A stretch of DNA of 64,000 nt, from NCBI GenBank assembly GCA_020328155.1, contig JAIXMX010000003.1, forward strand, positions 1 through 64,000. Direction: 5' to 3'. This DNA is from Candidatus Endomicrobiellum agilis. GTDB lineage: Bacteria; Elusimicrobiota; Endomicrobiia; Endomicrobiales; Endomicrobiaceae. This document shows positions 1 through 8,242 of this stretch, one piece after another (position 1 is the stretch's first letter; each line of letters begins with the position of its first letter). The position numbers and the translations under genes were made by a program. The notes under the pieces were generated by a model that made no database searches, was not told where the DNA came from, and saw only the letters and a list, made by a program, of their open reading frames with translations.

Positions 1-450
1 ACCAATTACAACCAATACCACAGGAGTTACTGTACATAGACAGATTACCACGATAGCAGTCCTAGCTATTATACTCAGCAACTTGTCCCGATTCATTCTT
101 ACCTCTCAGCTACATACTCCCAAACGCAGACTGCAGACAGTTATAATCCCGTGATTATGTGTAGATTATGCGCATACCAGCCTCGCATTTCCTCTGCCGC
201 ATTCCAAAATTCCATTTTTAGGCTCGCTTCTGCCGTTTAGCTGGTTATCCACGACAAAACGATTATAATGCAAATTTTCTTCCGTGCATTTAAACGTATG
301 CCGTGCAGATTATCGTCTCGCCGCTACGCACACCGCACCGAGTTCGTCTTTTACCGCCTGCATGGTACGCCTCTCTATACGCCGACTTCAAATAAACAGC
401 ACATGTGTGGTTGTATAAACAGCAACGTCTTTGCTTTGAACACGCGTTAT

Positions 451-479
451 TTGTGGTTATACATGCTGTATAACCACAA
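451..479. repeat. Perfect 12-bp inverted repeat
   Basis: TTGTGGTTATAC at 451-462 is perfectly complementary to GTATAACCACAA at 468-479, leaving a 5-base loop (ATGCT). No T-run follows on either strand, so it does not look like an ordinary terminator. Confidence 0.75.
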
Positions 480-595
480 CAACAAAGACAAACGGCTTTC
501 GCTTTTAATAAAAAGACTTCTTTAACAGTAAAGACAACGACAAACGGCAAAGGCAAAGACTTTCGCCGTTAACAAAAAAGACTTCTTTTGTGACT

Positions 596-622
596 GGTTG
601 TGTCGTTTTGTGTGACACAACC
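596..622. repeat. Perfect 9-bp inverted repeat
   Basis: GGTTGTGTC (596-604) pairs with GACACAACC (614-622) around a 9-base loop. A smaller related hairpin, GGTTGT-ATA-ACAACC, lies at 660-674. The shared GGTTGT core suggests that these are copies of one element. Confidence 0.7.
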
Positions 623-765
623 TAGATACACTGCAAAAGTTTCAGTCGCCGACACAGAAGGTTGTATAACAACCAAACAAGCAGTAAAGCTTATTATAGG
701 GATATATCTAAACAAGCTGTATACTACCAAGAAAGCTACAAGGGTCGTTTGCCGTTCGTCTTTTT

Positions 766-806
766 GGCAGTAGTGTGCCTGTTTCAAAAGGCACACTGCA
801 ACTGCC
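766..806. repeat. Extended 15-bp hairpin with small bulge
   Basis: AGTGTGCCT (772-780) pairs with AGGCACACT (789-797), and the outer GGCAGT (766-771) pairs with ACTGCC (801-806), leaving a 3-base bulge at 798-800. It lies just downstream, on the minus strand, of the truncated LCP gene. No clear T-run follows, so its role as a terminator is doubtful. Confidence 0.7.
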
Positions 807-816
807 TATTTAATCA

Positions 817-1102
817 TTAACTTCTTGATTTTTCTATTTTCTCGAAAACAACAGCATCAGTATTTACAGATAAAACTTTCAAAATATTAGTTTTTTTGTT
901 ATACAAAATGATATACGTATCAAAACGCCCGTGAAATACTTTTTCCGTGTCGCACAGTGAGAGTGAGAAAATAATATAACCTTTATCTTTAAGTTTTTTT
1001 TGCAACCACGTCATTTTTACAGATATAAATACGCACAGACACAGCCGCAACTATCAATACAAAAAGAATAAGAATTGATATTTTAATTATCTTTTTTACC
1101 AT
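817..1102 (-). pseudogene. Truncated, frameshifted LytR-CpsA-Psr (LCP) family gene
   Basis: An ATG at 1102 inside the end of yqeK opens a frame reading a short basic start (MVKKIIKI) and one membrane helix (ISILILFVLIVAAVSV), which is the N-terminal layout of LCP proteins. This frame stops after about 37 codons. The next frame continues with a segment around GRFDTYIILYNKKTN followed by ILKVLSVNTDAVV, matching the LCP pattern of R-x-DT-hydrophobic, then K-x-x-x-LSIPRDT. The frame then ends at 817, and the remaining 200 or so residues of a normal LCP domain are absent. LCP enzymes transfer glycopolymers to peptidoglycan, and a lytR-type gene after yqeK is a common arrangement. Frameshift plus truncation makes it non-functional. 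Family assignment is by eye from the short motif. Confidence 0.55.
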
Positions 1103-1679
1103 TTGAAACATACCAATTCCACGTATCTATAATTTGAGGACACATCCACATACTGTTGTTAATAACGTACTCCATTTTTTTTATAAGCGCTTCGAAGAAG
1201 GCTTTATTTAAATCATTCTTTGCCAAATTCCGTATTCTTTTTGCGTATTTCCACTTTCTGTCGCGTGAAACATAATCCGCAACAAAGATTATTTTTTCGA
1301 GAACACTCATATTTTCTCTTCCGAGAGTGTGGTTTTTTATCGCATTTAAAATATCTTTGTCTTTTATTTTGAATTTTTCCCTGGCGACATTTCCGCCAGC
1401 GAAAGAATGTAAAAGATGAGGCGAAAATTTAGATATATCTTGGAAATATTTCAAAGTCTTATTGCGCTTTTTGAAAAAATCAATAAGTTCTTTATCAGTC
1501 ATAAGCTTTGCACAATCATGCAAAAGCCCTGCAGTTCGGGCTTTTAGTGTATCGTTTGAACTGTGTCTCGATGCGAGGTCTGCCGCAAGCATTGCGACAT
1601 TATAAGAATGCTCAAGTTTTTTAGGAGTTAAATTTTCAGATAAATAATTAAATATTTGTTTTTCAATGTTTTTACACAT
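1083..1679 (-). CDS. yqeK: HD-domain hydrolase, YqeK-like (Ap4A hydrolase)
   Basis: The 198-residue protein has an HD-domain pattern: a histidine in HSYNVAMLAADLA near residue 25, the HD pair in GLLHDCAKLM near residue 55, and later histidines (HLLHSF, NHTLG) that complete the metal site. YqeK proteins of this size cleave symmetrical diadenosine tetraphosphate to ADP and bind iron. It lies downstream of nadD, a conserved pairing, although here 232 bases separate them. No strong ribosome binding site precedes the ATG at 1679. Its 3' end overlaps the start of the LCP remnant by about 20 bases, indicating that the two were once translated together. Confidence 0.85.
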   Translation of the reverse strand: MCKNIEKQIFNYLSENLTPKKLEHSYNVAMLAADLASRHSSNDTLKARTAGLLHDCAKLMTDKELIDFFKKRNKTLKYFQDISKFSPHLLHSFAGGNVAREKFKIKDKDILNAIKNHTLGRENMSVLEKIIFVADYVSRDRKWKYAKRIRNLAKNDLNKAFFEALIKKMEYVINNSMWMCPQIIDTWNWYVSNGKKDN

Positions 1680-1911
1680 ATTATTTTCTTATTTTTATGA
1701 TATTCATCATGTGAAATTGATGTTCAACGCCACTATAGGCAAAACTAATTTGGGACATAATCGCGGGTTGACACTGTAGGGATTACATCATATCTGGCGT
1801 CGAATGTAAATTTTGACCTAAGTTCTAAATAAATATAATAGTGCTTTATATGTTGTTGCCATAATAGGCAAGCTTAAAGATTGTCTATCGCGACGACGTG
1901 ATAAACAATTT

Positions 1912-2490
1912 TTATTTATACAATCCGTTTTGAATTATGTAATTATAAACCTTTTCGCTAAGCAGCGGAGCTGCTTTTTTGTGCTCTTCTTTTATCAGTT
2001 TTCTTATTATTGTAGAAGAAATGTCTTCTATCCCCTTGTCTATAAATACGCATCTGTCTAGATATTTTACATTTTTGTTTATTTCAATTCCCGACCTCTT
2101 TGCCACTATAAATTTATAACGACTTGCCAGATAATCTATATTCTTCCAAGTGGGTAAGTCTAAAAGAGAATCCGAACCTATAACCATATATATTTCATCT
2201 GCGGGATGTAAATTTTGAAAATAGTCCAGCGTCTGGTATGAATACACTGTTTCCAGCTTTTGGGCTTCGTAGAGACTGATTTCAGCTTTTTGTATATTCC
2301 CAGCGGCAAGTTTTAGCATAGAAATTCTGTCTTTAATGTGGGCATATTGTTTTATTTTATGCGGTGGAGTATAGGCTATAACAAAAATCAGCTTTTTTAA
2401 ATCAAGAGATTTAAATGCGAGTTTTGCAATTTGAATGTGCGACTTATGAACAGGGTCAAAAGATCCGCCGAAAATTGCTATTTTATCCAT
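1912..2490 (-). CDS. nadD: Nicotinate-nucleotide adenylyltransferase
   Basis: It adenylates nicotinate mononucleotide to deamido-NAD in NAD synthesis. The N-terminus GGSFDPVHKSHIQIA carries the nucleotidyltransferase HxxH-type motif (H16, H19), and the ISSTIIRKLI motif near residue 160 is the C-terminal ATP-binding signature. At 192 residues the length is normal. The ATG at 2490 lies within the last codons of the BatE-like gene (8-base overlap), so translation is probably coupled. A hairpin of ten base pairs with one wobble (ATTGTCTATC with GATAAACAAT) lies just after the stop on the minus strand, without a T-run in that direction. Confidence 0.93.
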   Translation of the reverse strand: MDKIAIFGGSFDPVHKSHIQIAKLAFKSLDLKKLIFVIAYTPPHKIKQYAHIKDRISMLKLAAGNIQKAEISLYEAQKLETVYSYQTLDYFQNLHPADEIYMVIGSDSLLDLPTWKNIDYLASRYKFIVAKRSGIEINKNVKYLDRCVFIDKGIEDISSTIIRKLIKEEHKKAAPLLSEKVYNYIIQNGLYK

Positions 2491-3223
2491 TGATGTTTCC
2501 TATAGCTTTGTTTTCAATCCATCCTGTAAGACTTTCATTCCCATATCTGACTTTTATATTATTCCAGTCTCCGCTTTTAACTATTACAGATACAACTTTT
2601 CCTGCTGGAATTGTAAAAATATCAGTATCGTTTTCACTGGGACCACTTCTGACATCTGATGTGTAGAGGACAACTGCTTCTTTTAATACAATTTCATTGT
2701 AAACTTTTAAAGCAAAAAGCGGTATGCATATAATCAAAAAAACAACTAAAACTATCATAGTTTTTTTTAATATTGGTTTTCTTTTTATGATAAATAAAGA
2801 CAGTACCGCAAAAAGCAGAATTACAAAAGCAACAGATACTACAGTTATTTCATTTAGAGAAAAATACTGTAGAAAGATATCTGAAAAATTTTTTTGACGA
2901 ACATGTTCAGCAACAGCATTGAGATAATCAGCATTATTTCTTATTTCTCTATCACGAGGAGCAAGTCTTAACGCTTTTTCTATATTTAAAATTGCTTTGC
3001 CAATATTTCCATTTCTATAGTATGCATTTGAAAGATTATAAAAAATATATGGATTATTTACTTTTTCTATTTTTATGAGACTTTCATATATTTCAATAGT
3101 TTTAGAGAAGTTGTCTCTTTTGAAATTTTCTTCAGCATTGTCTATTTGCGTTTGGTGTATGTTTTCAGCAAAACAAATACTGAAACACAGACAAACAGTG
3201 ATAAATCCTAAAAATTTTTTCAT
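2483..3223 (-). CDS. BatE-like TPR/SH3 membrane protein
   Basis: I chose the ATG at 3223 because it starts a clear signal peptide (MKKFLGFITVCLCFSICFA); an in-frame ATG at 3247 would put eight extra residues before it. The 246-residue product has about two TPR repeats (residues 20-95, including NPYIFYNLSNAYYRNGNIGKA), two hydrophobic helices near 115-135 and 145-165, and a C-terminal bacterial SH3 segment around VRSGPSENDTDIFTIPAG. This layout is that of BatE in aerotolerance operons. The expected partners batA, batB and batD are not intact here; the decayed DNA just upstream (3248-4278) could once have held one, which is inference. It overlaps nadD by 8 bases. Confidence 0.7.
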   Translation of the reverse strand: MKKFLGFITVCLCFSICFAENIHQTQIDNAEENFKRDNFSKTIEIYESLIKIEKVNNPYIFYNLSNAYYRNGNIGKAILNIEKALRLAPRDREIRNNADYLNAVAEHVRQKNFSDIFLQYFSLNEITVVSVAFVILLFAVLSLFIIKRKPILKKTMIVLVVFLIICIPLFALKVYNEIVLKEAVVLYTSDVRSGPSENDTDIFTIPAGKVVSVIVKSGDWNNIKVRYGNESLTGWIENKAIGNING

Positions 3224-3247
3224 ATTTGCTTTAACCTTAATTGTCAT

Positions 3248-4278
3248 TGTTTTGCGCCCAAAATAGCAATAAAAATATTCTTATTATCATTTAAGATTTA
3301 AATACTATAGTAGGTAAATCTTATTGCTGTTTTCATTAAATATAGCTGTTTGAATGAATTTATGTACTTGTTTTGTAAAACTTCTTTGTCGTCTTTTGAA
3401 GTTTTGATGACTTTGTTCAAAGAAACCACTACCTATTGGTCTAAATTATTTGAAGACCAAATATAAATTAAAGAACCATATTATGATTCTTTATTTTTTT
3501 CGAAAAAATTAGAAAGATATAAAACAGGCTTTGATCAGTATTTTAAATCTACGAACTGAAGAGTTACAAGGATTCTGCCTATTCTGCCGTTGGTGTCGCA
3601 AAAAGAATATATTATCCCAAATTGATAATGCCCAATACAATTTTTATTAGATCTAGTATGTCTAAATTTTTATTATACTAAAATTTTCCTAAATCAGTAA
3701 GTAAATATGAAAACTTCTCTTGTTAAATTAAAACTGTCTATTTAGATTTTGGTTTTTTCTGATTTTTCTTGGAAGTTTATGCCTGCCTCTTACATTGACC
3801 TTCTCTTAATATAATTCCTTAGATGAAAAAATCGGACTCTTTGAGTAGAAAACTTCCCAATTTGCTTTTTTTATTTAAAAATTTTAGATTCCGAATTTAT
3901 GGTCTATATTTAGTCAAAATATAGCCAAGTATCCATTTACTGTTTAGAAATAGACATCAGCATACTATTTGTAAAAAGTCGTACTTTAAATTTGGTGTCA
4001 GACAAAAAGGAAGCTCATAGTTGTCTTTCAAAGCGAAGGACTATGTTCCATTTTTAATAGGGATTATAACAATTTCTATAATATTATATTCTAGATTTCA
4101 TTATTAGGAGATGTTTCTTTTTCTCATACAACTCCACTTCTTATAAGTTCATCATTATATAAGGAAAACGATTACCAATATTTTTAGCATGGCTTTTTCC
4201 GCCCTTTATATTTTATCTGTTCCGATTTAAAGGGTTAGATGTGCGAAGGCATCTCTATTAAAATTTACCATATGAAAT
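3248..4278. other. Decayed intergenic DNA, no intact gene
   Basis: About 1 kb without an open frame of useful length on either strand and very AT-rich. Minus-strand frames give short coding-like patches broken by many stops, for example a stretch reading SLNKVIKTSKDDKEVLQNKY near 3360-3430. By position it could be a dead gene of the bat operon upstream of the BatE-like gene, but no motif I can recognise supports that. I see nothing else definite. Confidence 0.4.
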
Positions 4279-4307
4279 TTGTCTGTATGAAATTTTTATG
4301 ATATTAT
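4279..4307 (+). promoter_or_regulatory. Sigma-70 type promoter of the thiamin operon
   Basis: TTGTCT (4279-4284), a 17-base spacer and TATTAT (4302-4307) make a good vegetative promoter. It would start transcription just upstream of the TPP riboswitch. Confidence 0.55.
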
Positions 4308-4329
4308 AAAGGCAGATTTAAAATTTTTG

Positions 4330-4438
4330 AAATTTTGTGGGTGCTTCACCATAGTTTTTTTATCCACATGAGGCTGAGAGAAGGATTGAGTCCTTTAACC
4401 ATTTGAACCTGATATGGATAATACCGTCAGGGAATATA
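4330..4438 (+). promoter_or_regulatory. TPP riboswitch aptamer
   Basis: The THI-box core is plainly visible: GGGTGC (4339-4344), GGCTGAGAG (4372-4380), then TTTGAACCTGATATGGATAA (4402-4421) and TACCGTCAGGGAA (4422-4434). These match the conserved aptamer strands that bind thiamin pyrophosphate. It lies directly upstream of thiG, as expected for a thiamin biosynthesis operon. The 3' strand of the aptamer (GGGAATATAAA, 4430-4440) can pair with TTTATAATCCC (4449-4459) with a single mismatch. That pairing would occupy the 5' arm of the downstream terminator, so TPP binding should favour termination. Exact ends of the P1 stem are approximate. Confidence 0.93.
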
Positions 4439-4455
4439 AAACTTGTGCTTTATAA

Positions 4456-4489
4456 TCCCTTTAGGTGTATTTCCTGAAGGGACTTTTTT
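4456..4489 (+). terminator. Rho-independent terminator of the TPP riboswitch
   Basis: TCCCTTTAGG (4456-4465) pairs with CCTGAAGGGA (4473-4482) over ten base pairs with one wobble, followed by CTTTTTT. It sits between the aptamer and thiG and is the expression platform of the riboswitch. Confidence 0.88.
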
Positions 4490-4517
4490 ATTGCCAGTTT
4501 CATTGGAGAGGCTATAT

Positions 4518-5288
4518 ATGAGCAAAGATATTTTCAATATTGCAGGTATGGAACTTAAAAGTAGAATCTTTATAGGAAGCGGCAAATTTTCAAACAATGA
4601 ACTTATACCGAAAATAATAGAATCTTCACAGGCACAGGTTATGACCGTCGCTGTAAGAAGATTTGATTTTCAAAATCCGAAAGAAAACATTTTAAGTTAT
4701 ATACCTGAGAACGTACATATAATGCCAAACACTTCAGGAGCAAGAAATGCTGACGAAGCAGTGCGGATTGCGCGTGTTGCGAAGGCAGCTGCTAAAACGA
4801 ATTTAATTAAAATAGAGATAATAAATGACAATAAATATCTTCTGCCTGACAATTATCAGACTGCAAGGGCATGTGAAATACTTGCAAAAGAAGACTTTAA
4901 GGTTTTTGCGTATATGAATGCGGACTTATATGCTGCAAGGGACATGCAAAATTCCGGGGCAACAGCAGTTATGCCTTTAGGGTCACCTATCGGAACGAAT
5001 AAAGGGTTAAAAACAAAGGAAATGGTAAAGATTTTGATTGAAGAAATCTCCTTGCCGATAATAATTGATGCGGGAATCGGTAAACCTTCTGATGCTTGCG
5101 AATGTATGGAAATGGGATGTGCCGCAGTTATGATAAATACCTCAATCTCTTCAAGTTCGGATCCGGTTCTAATGGCTGAAGCTTTTAAAGATGCGGTAAA
5201 TGCCGGAAGGAAAGCATTTTTGGCAAAACTCGGAGTCGTATCAGACAGAGCGAAAGCATCGTCGCCGCTAACAGGTTTTTTGAACTAA
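4518..5288 (+). CDS. thiG: Thiazole synthase
   Basis: ThiG joins 1-deoxyxylulose 5-phosphate, dehydroglycine and the ThiS thiocarboxylate into the thiazole of thiamin. The frame is open from 4443, but that part lies over the riboswitch terminator; the ATG at 4518 follows a GGAGAG ribosome binding site (4505-4510) and gives 256 residues, the usual length. The Schiff-base lysine motif is seen as [10 protein letters not shown], followed by LLPDN, and a phosphate-binding glycine-rich segment near [14 protein letters not shown]. It is the first gene of thiG-thiH-thiE-thiS-thiF. About 190 bases of decayed-looking DNA separate it from thiH. Confidence 0.95.
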   Translation: MSKDIFNIAGMELKSRIFIGSGKFSNNELIPKIIESSQAQVMTVAVRRFDFQNPKENILSYIPENVHIMPNTSGARNADEAVRIARVAKAAAKTNLIKIEIINDNKYLLPDNYQTARACEILAKEDFKVFAYMNADLYAARDMQNSGATAVMPLGSPIGTNKGLKTKEMVKILIEEISLPIIIDAGIGKPSDACECMEMGCAAVMINTSISSSSDPVLMAEAFKDAVNAGRKAFLAKLGVVSDRAKASSPLTGFLN

Positions 5289-5478
5289 CCTTGCTATATG
5301 CTTCTTTTGCATTGCAATCTTTAGGTAGGAATCCATCTTTATTTACTATACTGCGGCGACTATATTGGTGAGATATCCAGTCTTTCCGTATCTTCTAAGA
5401 TTGCGTCGTATCAAAAAAAAGTGACTTAACGGCAAAGATATTCGGAAATAGCATATAAAAAGGAACAAATAATAAATT

Positions 5479-6582
5479 ATGACTTTTTACGATATTAAAC
5501 AACAATATGATACATTTGATTTTGAAAACTATATTGCCAAAGTTTCGGATATAATGGTCAAAGATTCTATACGAAAAGAAATTTTAAATAACATGGATTT
5601 TTTGAATCTTCTTTCTCCGAAAGCTCTAAGCTATATTGAAGAAATGGCGCAAAAAGCGCATGAAATATCAGTAAAACATTTTGGAAAAGGTATACTTTTA
5701 TATGCTCCGTTATATGTTTCAAATTTCTGCATAAATAACTGTGCTTACTGCGGTTTTTCAACAAAAAACAAAATAAAACGTAGAGTTCTTTCTTTTGAGG
5801 AAATTGAAGAAAACTGTAAAATAGTTTCAGACTATGGCATACGACATATACTTCTTGTTACCGGAGAAAGCAGCGTAAAAACCCCATTGAGCTATTTGAA
5901 AAAATGCGTTGAGATGTTAAAAAAATATTTTGATGGCGTCGATGTAGAAATTTATCCTTTAAACGAATCCGAATATAGAGAACTTGCAGATGCTGGAGCT
6001 GACGGACTGACAATTTATCAGGAAACTTATAATGAGCAACTTTACAAGCTGCTTCACACAAAAGGAGCAAAATCAGATTACAAGTACCGTTTGGAAACAT
6101 GCGAAAGAGCAGGCAGAGCAAACTACAGGAATTTAAATGTAGGAGCGTTGCTAGGACTAAATGATTTTGTAAGCGAAGTATTTTTTGCGGGTATTCATGC
6201 GAAATATCTTCAAAGGAATTTTCCATCAGCAGAAATAGGTATGTCTTTCCCTAGATTTCGGCCTGCTGTAGGAGCATACAAGCCTAAAATCATAATATCT
6301 GATAAAAATCTTATTCAGGCAGTTTGCGCAGTTAGACTTTTTATAAATCGTATAAACATAACAGTATCCACTCGCGAGAGCGGAGAATTGAGAAATAATT
6401 TAATACCTTTAGGTATTACAAAAATGTCAGCAGCATCAAGCACCGAAGTAGGCGGTTATGCTGAAAAAGAACGGTCTATCGGACAATTTAAGATAAACGA
6501 TACGGCTACGGTTGATGAAGTAAAAAGAATGATATATCAAAAAAACTATCAACCATTAATGAAGGACTGGACAATACTGTGA
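5479..6582 (+). CDS. thiH: 2-iminoacetate (tyrosine lyase) synthase
   Basis: This radical-SAM enzyme cleaves tyrosine to dehydroglycine for ThiG; its use in place of ThiO fits anaerobic life. The cluster motif CxxxCxxC is seen as FCINNCAYCGF near residue 78. The 367-residue length is normal for ThiH, and the biotin/thiamin-synthesis C-terminal region follows (for example SFPRFRPA and TVSTRESGELR). The ribosome binding site is weak and distant (AAAGGA about 14 bases before the ATG). The gene overlaps thiE by four bases (GTGA). Confidence 0.94.
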   Translation: MTFYDIKQQYDTFDFENYIAKVSDIMVKDSIRKEILNNMDFLNLLSPKALSYIEEMAQKAHEISVKHFGKGILLYAPLYVSNFCINNCAYCGFSTKNKIKRRVLSFEEIEENCKIVSDYGIRHILLVTGESSVKTPLSYLKKCVEMLKKYFDGVDVEIYPLNESEYRELADAGADGLTIYQETYNEQLYKLLHTKGAKSDYKYRLETCERAGRANYRNLNVGALLGLNDFVSEVFFAGIHAKYLQRNFPSAEIGMSFPRFRPAVGAYKPKIIISDKNLIQAVCAVRLFINRINITVSTRESGELRNNLIPLGITKMSAASSTEVGGYAEKERSIGQFKINDTATVDEVKRMIYQKNYQPLMKDWTIL

Positions 6583-7214
6583 AAAAACAGATGCCAAAAG
6601 GACTATACGCAATAACGGCGGAAAATTTTTCAAATGGAAAAAATAATATTACTGTTGTAAAAGAAATGCTTGATGCGGGAATAAAAGTTCTGCAATATCG
6701 TGACAAATATAAAACGAAACTTGAAAAATTTAGGCAGTGTGAAATTATACGCAGATTGACTTTAGATTATGATGTTTTTTTTATAATAAACGATGATATT
6801 GATATGGCTTTATCTCTTCAAAGCGAAGGCGTTCATCTAGGACAAGACGACTTGCCGATTATAAAGGCAAGAGAAATTGTCGGAGATGACATAGCCATAG
6901 GAATATCAACTCACTTGCCAAAGCAAGCGCTTCTTGCTGTAGAAAACGGAGCTGATTATATAGGTGTGGGACCTATATACAAAACTTTTACAAAAGATAA
7001 TGTTGTAGATCCTGTAGGGCTTGAGTATTTGGGTTTTTGCGTAAAGAATATTAAAATTCCAAAAGTTGCAATAGGCGGAATTAAACTCTCAAATCTTCTA
7101 GAAATTTACAAGTATAATCCCGAAAATATATGTATGGTGACTGAAATAACGGCATCAGAAAATATAGAGTTTACTATTAAAAAGATAAAGGAGACAATAA
7201 ATGATTACTATTAA
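6579..7214 (+). CDS. thiE: Thiamin-phosphate synthase
   Basis: ThiE couples the pyrimidine diphosphate to thiazole phosphate to make thiamin phosphate. The 211-residue TIM-barrel protein shows the family patterns VLQYRDK, FIINDDIDMAL, GVHLGQDDLP and YIGVGPIYKT. It starts with GTG in the overlap GTGA with thiH, so translational coupling is likely, and its last codons overlap the beginning of thiS by 14 bases. Pyrimidine genes thiC and thiD are not in the window. Confidence 0.94.
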   Translation: MKKQMPKGLYAITAENFSNGKNNITVVKEMLDAGIKVLQYRDKYKTKLEKFRQCEIIRRLTLDYDVFFIINDDIDMALSLQSEGVHLGQDDLPIIKAREIVGDDIAIGISTHLPKQALLAVENGADYIGVGPIYKTFTKDNVVDPVGLEYLGFCVKNIKIPKVAIGGIKLSNLLEIYKYNPENICMVTEITASENIEFTIKKIKETINDYY

Positions 7215-7404
7215 AGTCAACGGAGAAAACAAAGAATTGGAAAAAAGTACGGACATAATTAATTTTCTAAAAAGTAATAACATTGATCCTATAGGAGTAA
7301 CAATAGAATATAATTTTGAAGTTATCAATTCAGAGAATATTCCAGGAATTATGCTCAAAGACGGAGATACTCTTGAAATATTGAGATTTGTAGGAGGCGG
7401 ATGA
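7201..7404 (+). CDS. thiS: Sulfur carrier protein ThiS
   Basis: A 67-residue ubiquitin-like protein ending in FVGGG, the C-terminal glycines that are adenylated by ThiF and converted to a thiocarboxylate. Start ATG 7201 is preceded by AAAGGAGACAATAA, a good ribosome binding site inside the end of thiE. It lies one base from thiF, its activating enzyme. Confidence 0.92.
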   Translation: MITIKVNGENKELEKSTDIINFLKSNNIDPIGVTIEYNFEVINSENIPGIMLKDGDTLEILRFVGGG

Positions 7405-7405
7405 G

Positions 7406-8140
7406 ATGAAAAATAATCTTGAAAGATACCAAAGACAGCTACTACTTAAAGATATAGGAGAAGATGGACAGCAAAAGCTTTTTGATTCAAAAGTGCTTGT
7501 ATGCGGAGCGGGAGGACTCGGAAGTCCTGCGCTTACATATCTTGCAGCGGCGGGCATAGGACATATCGGTTTGTGTGATTTTGACGTTGTGTCTCCGAGC
7601 AATTTAAACAGGCAAATTCTTTATACTCCCACAGAACTGGGAAAACAAAAAGCGGAAATCGCAAAAATAAAACTTGAAAAATTTAATCCCGACGTTGAAG
7701 TTACGATATATTCGCAAAGACTTACAGAAGATAATGCTGGCGATATTTTTAAAAATTATGATATTTTAATAGACGCTGTGGACAACTTTCCAGACAGGTA
7801 TTTAATAAATGCGGCGGCTTATAAAAGCTCCATGCCTTTGGTATGCGGTGCGGTATGCGAGTTTGAAGGAATTTTAACAACAATAGTGCCAAAAGAAAAT
7901 ACAAGCTGTTTTCAGTGCATATATCCTTTTAAGCCGTCAACTGATTTGACATCAAAAACATTCGGAATATTTGGAGCAATAGCTGGAATAATAGGATCTA
8001 TGCAGGCTTTAGAGACAATAAAATTTATTTTAGGACTGCATTGTCTTAGAAATAAAATTTTGATTTTTAACGGTATCGAAAATACATACAGAGTTAAAGA
8101 TGTGGTAAAAAGAAAAAACTGTAAAATTTGCCAATATTAA
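7406..8140 (+). CDS. thiF: ThiS adenylyltransferase
   Basis: An E1-like enzyme that adenylates the C-terminus of ThiS. The ATP-binding glycine loop GAGGLGSPALTYLAAAG lies at residues 34-50, followed by DFDVVSPSNLNRQ with the conserved Asp and Arg. A zinc site is formed by CFQC and the C-terminal CKIC. At 244 residues it is the short ThiF/MoeB form without a rhodanese domain, so sulfur must come from elsewhere. MoeB would be an alternative, but the thi context decides. It is the last gene of the operon; the rpsT promoter begins 13 bases later. Confidence 0.92.
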   Translation: MKNNLERYQRQLLLKDIGEDGQQKLFDSKVLVCGAGGLGSPALTYLAAAGIGHIGLCDFDVVSPSNLNRQILYTPTELGKQKAEIAKIKLEKFNPDVEVTIYSQRLTEDNAGDIFKNYDILIDAVDNFPDRYLINAAAYKSSMPLVCGAVCEFEGILTTIVPKENTSCFQCIYPFKPSTDLTSKTFGIFGAIAGIIGSMQALETIKFILGLHCLRNKILIFNGIENTYRVKDVVKRKNCKICQY

Positions 8141-8153
8141 CATTTCATAGGAT

Positions 8154-8183
8154 TTGACTATATTGGGGGCTTTAAGGTATAAT
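8154..8183 (+). promoter_or_regulatory. Promoter of rpsT
   Basis: TTGACT (8154-8159), an 18-base spacer and a perfect TATAAT (8178-8183). It would give rpsT its own transcript independent of the TPP-controlled thiamin operon. Confidence 0.65.
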
Positions 8184-8242
8184 TTTAAATCGTATATATT
8201 CTATATACATATGAAAACAAATGTTTGAAGAGGAGCGCGGCA

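Larger units (their letters stand above)
1..816. other. Gene-poor, hairpin-rich foreign-looking region
   Basis: No convincing gene is seen in these 816 bases. The first 430 bases are visibly richer in G and C than the rest of the window, and short open frames there are interrupted by stops, so this may be decayed transferred DNA such as a phage tail-type gene; I cannot name a family. From 450 to 806 the sequence is packed with strong hairpins and with two diverged copies of a roughly 45-base unit, about 477-525 and 533-590, which share a segment reading AAAGACTTCTTT on the plus strand. The unit and hairpins are listed separately. Confidence 0.5.

Noticed and set aside
268..525. Plus-strand 85-codon ORF near the left edge
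   Set aside because: It runs through the hairpins and repeat unit, has a cysteine- and tyrosine-rich random composition and no ribosome binding site; a similarly long frame exists on the opposite strand.
569..796. Minus-strand 75-codon ORF overlapping three hairpins
   Set aside because: Its length is explained by the repeats; it has no ribosome binding site and no recognisable motif.
1870..1911. Hairpin after nadD as a terminator for the nadD transcript
   Set aside because: On the minus strand it is followed by CTTTAAG rather than a T-run; the T-run is on the plus strand, where no gene ends.
4443..4517. A 25-residue extension of ThiG
   Set aside because: It overlies the riboswitch terminator, and the ATG at 4518 has its own ribosome binding site.
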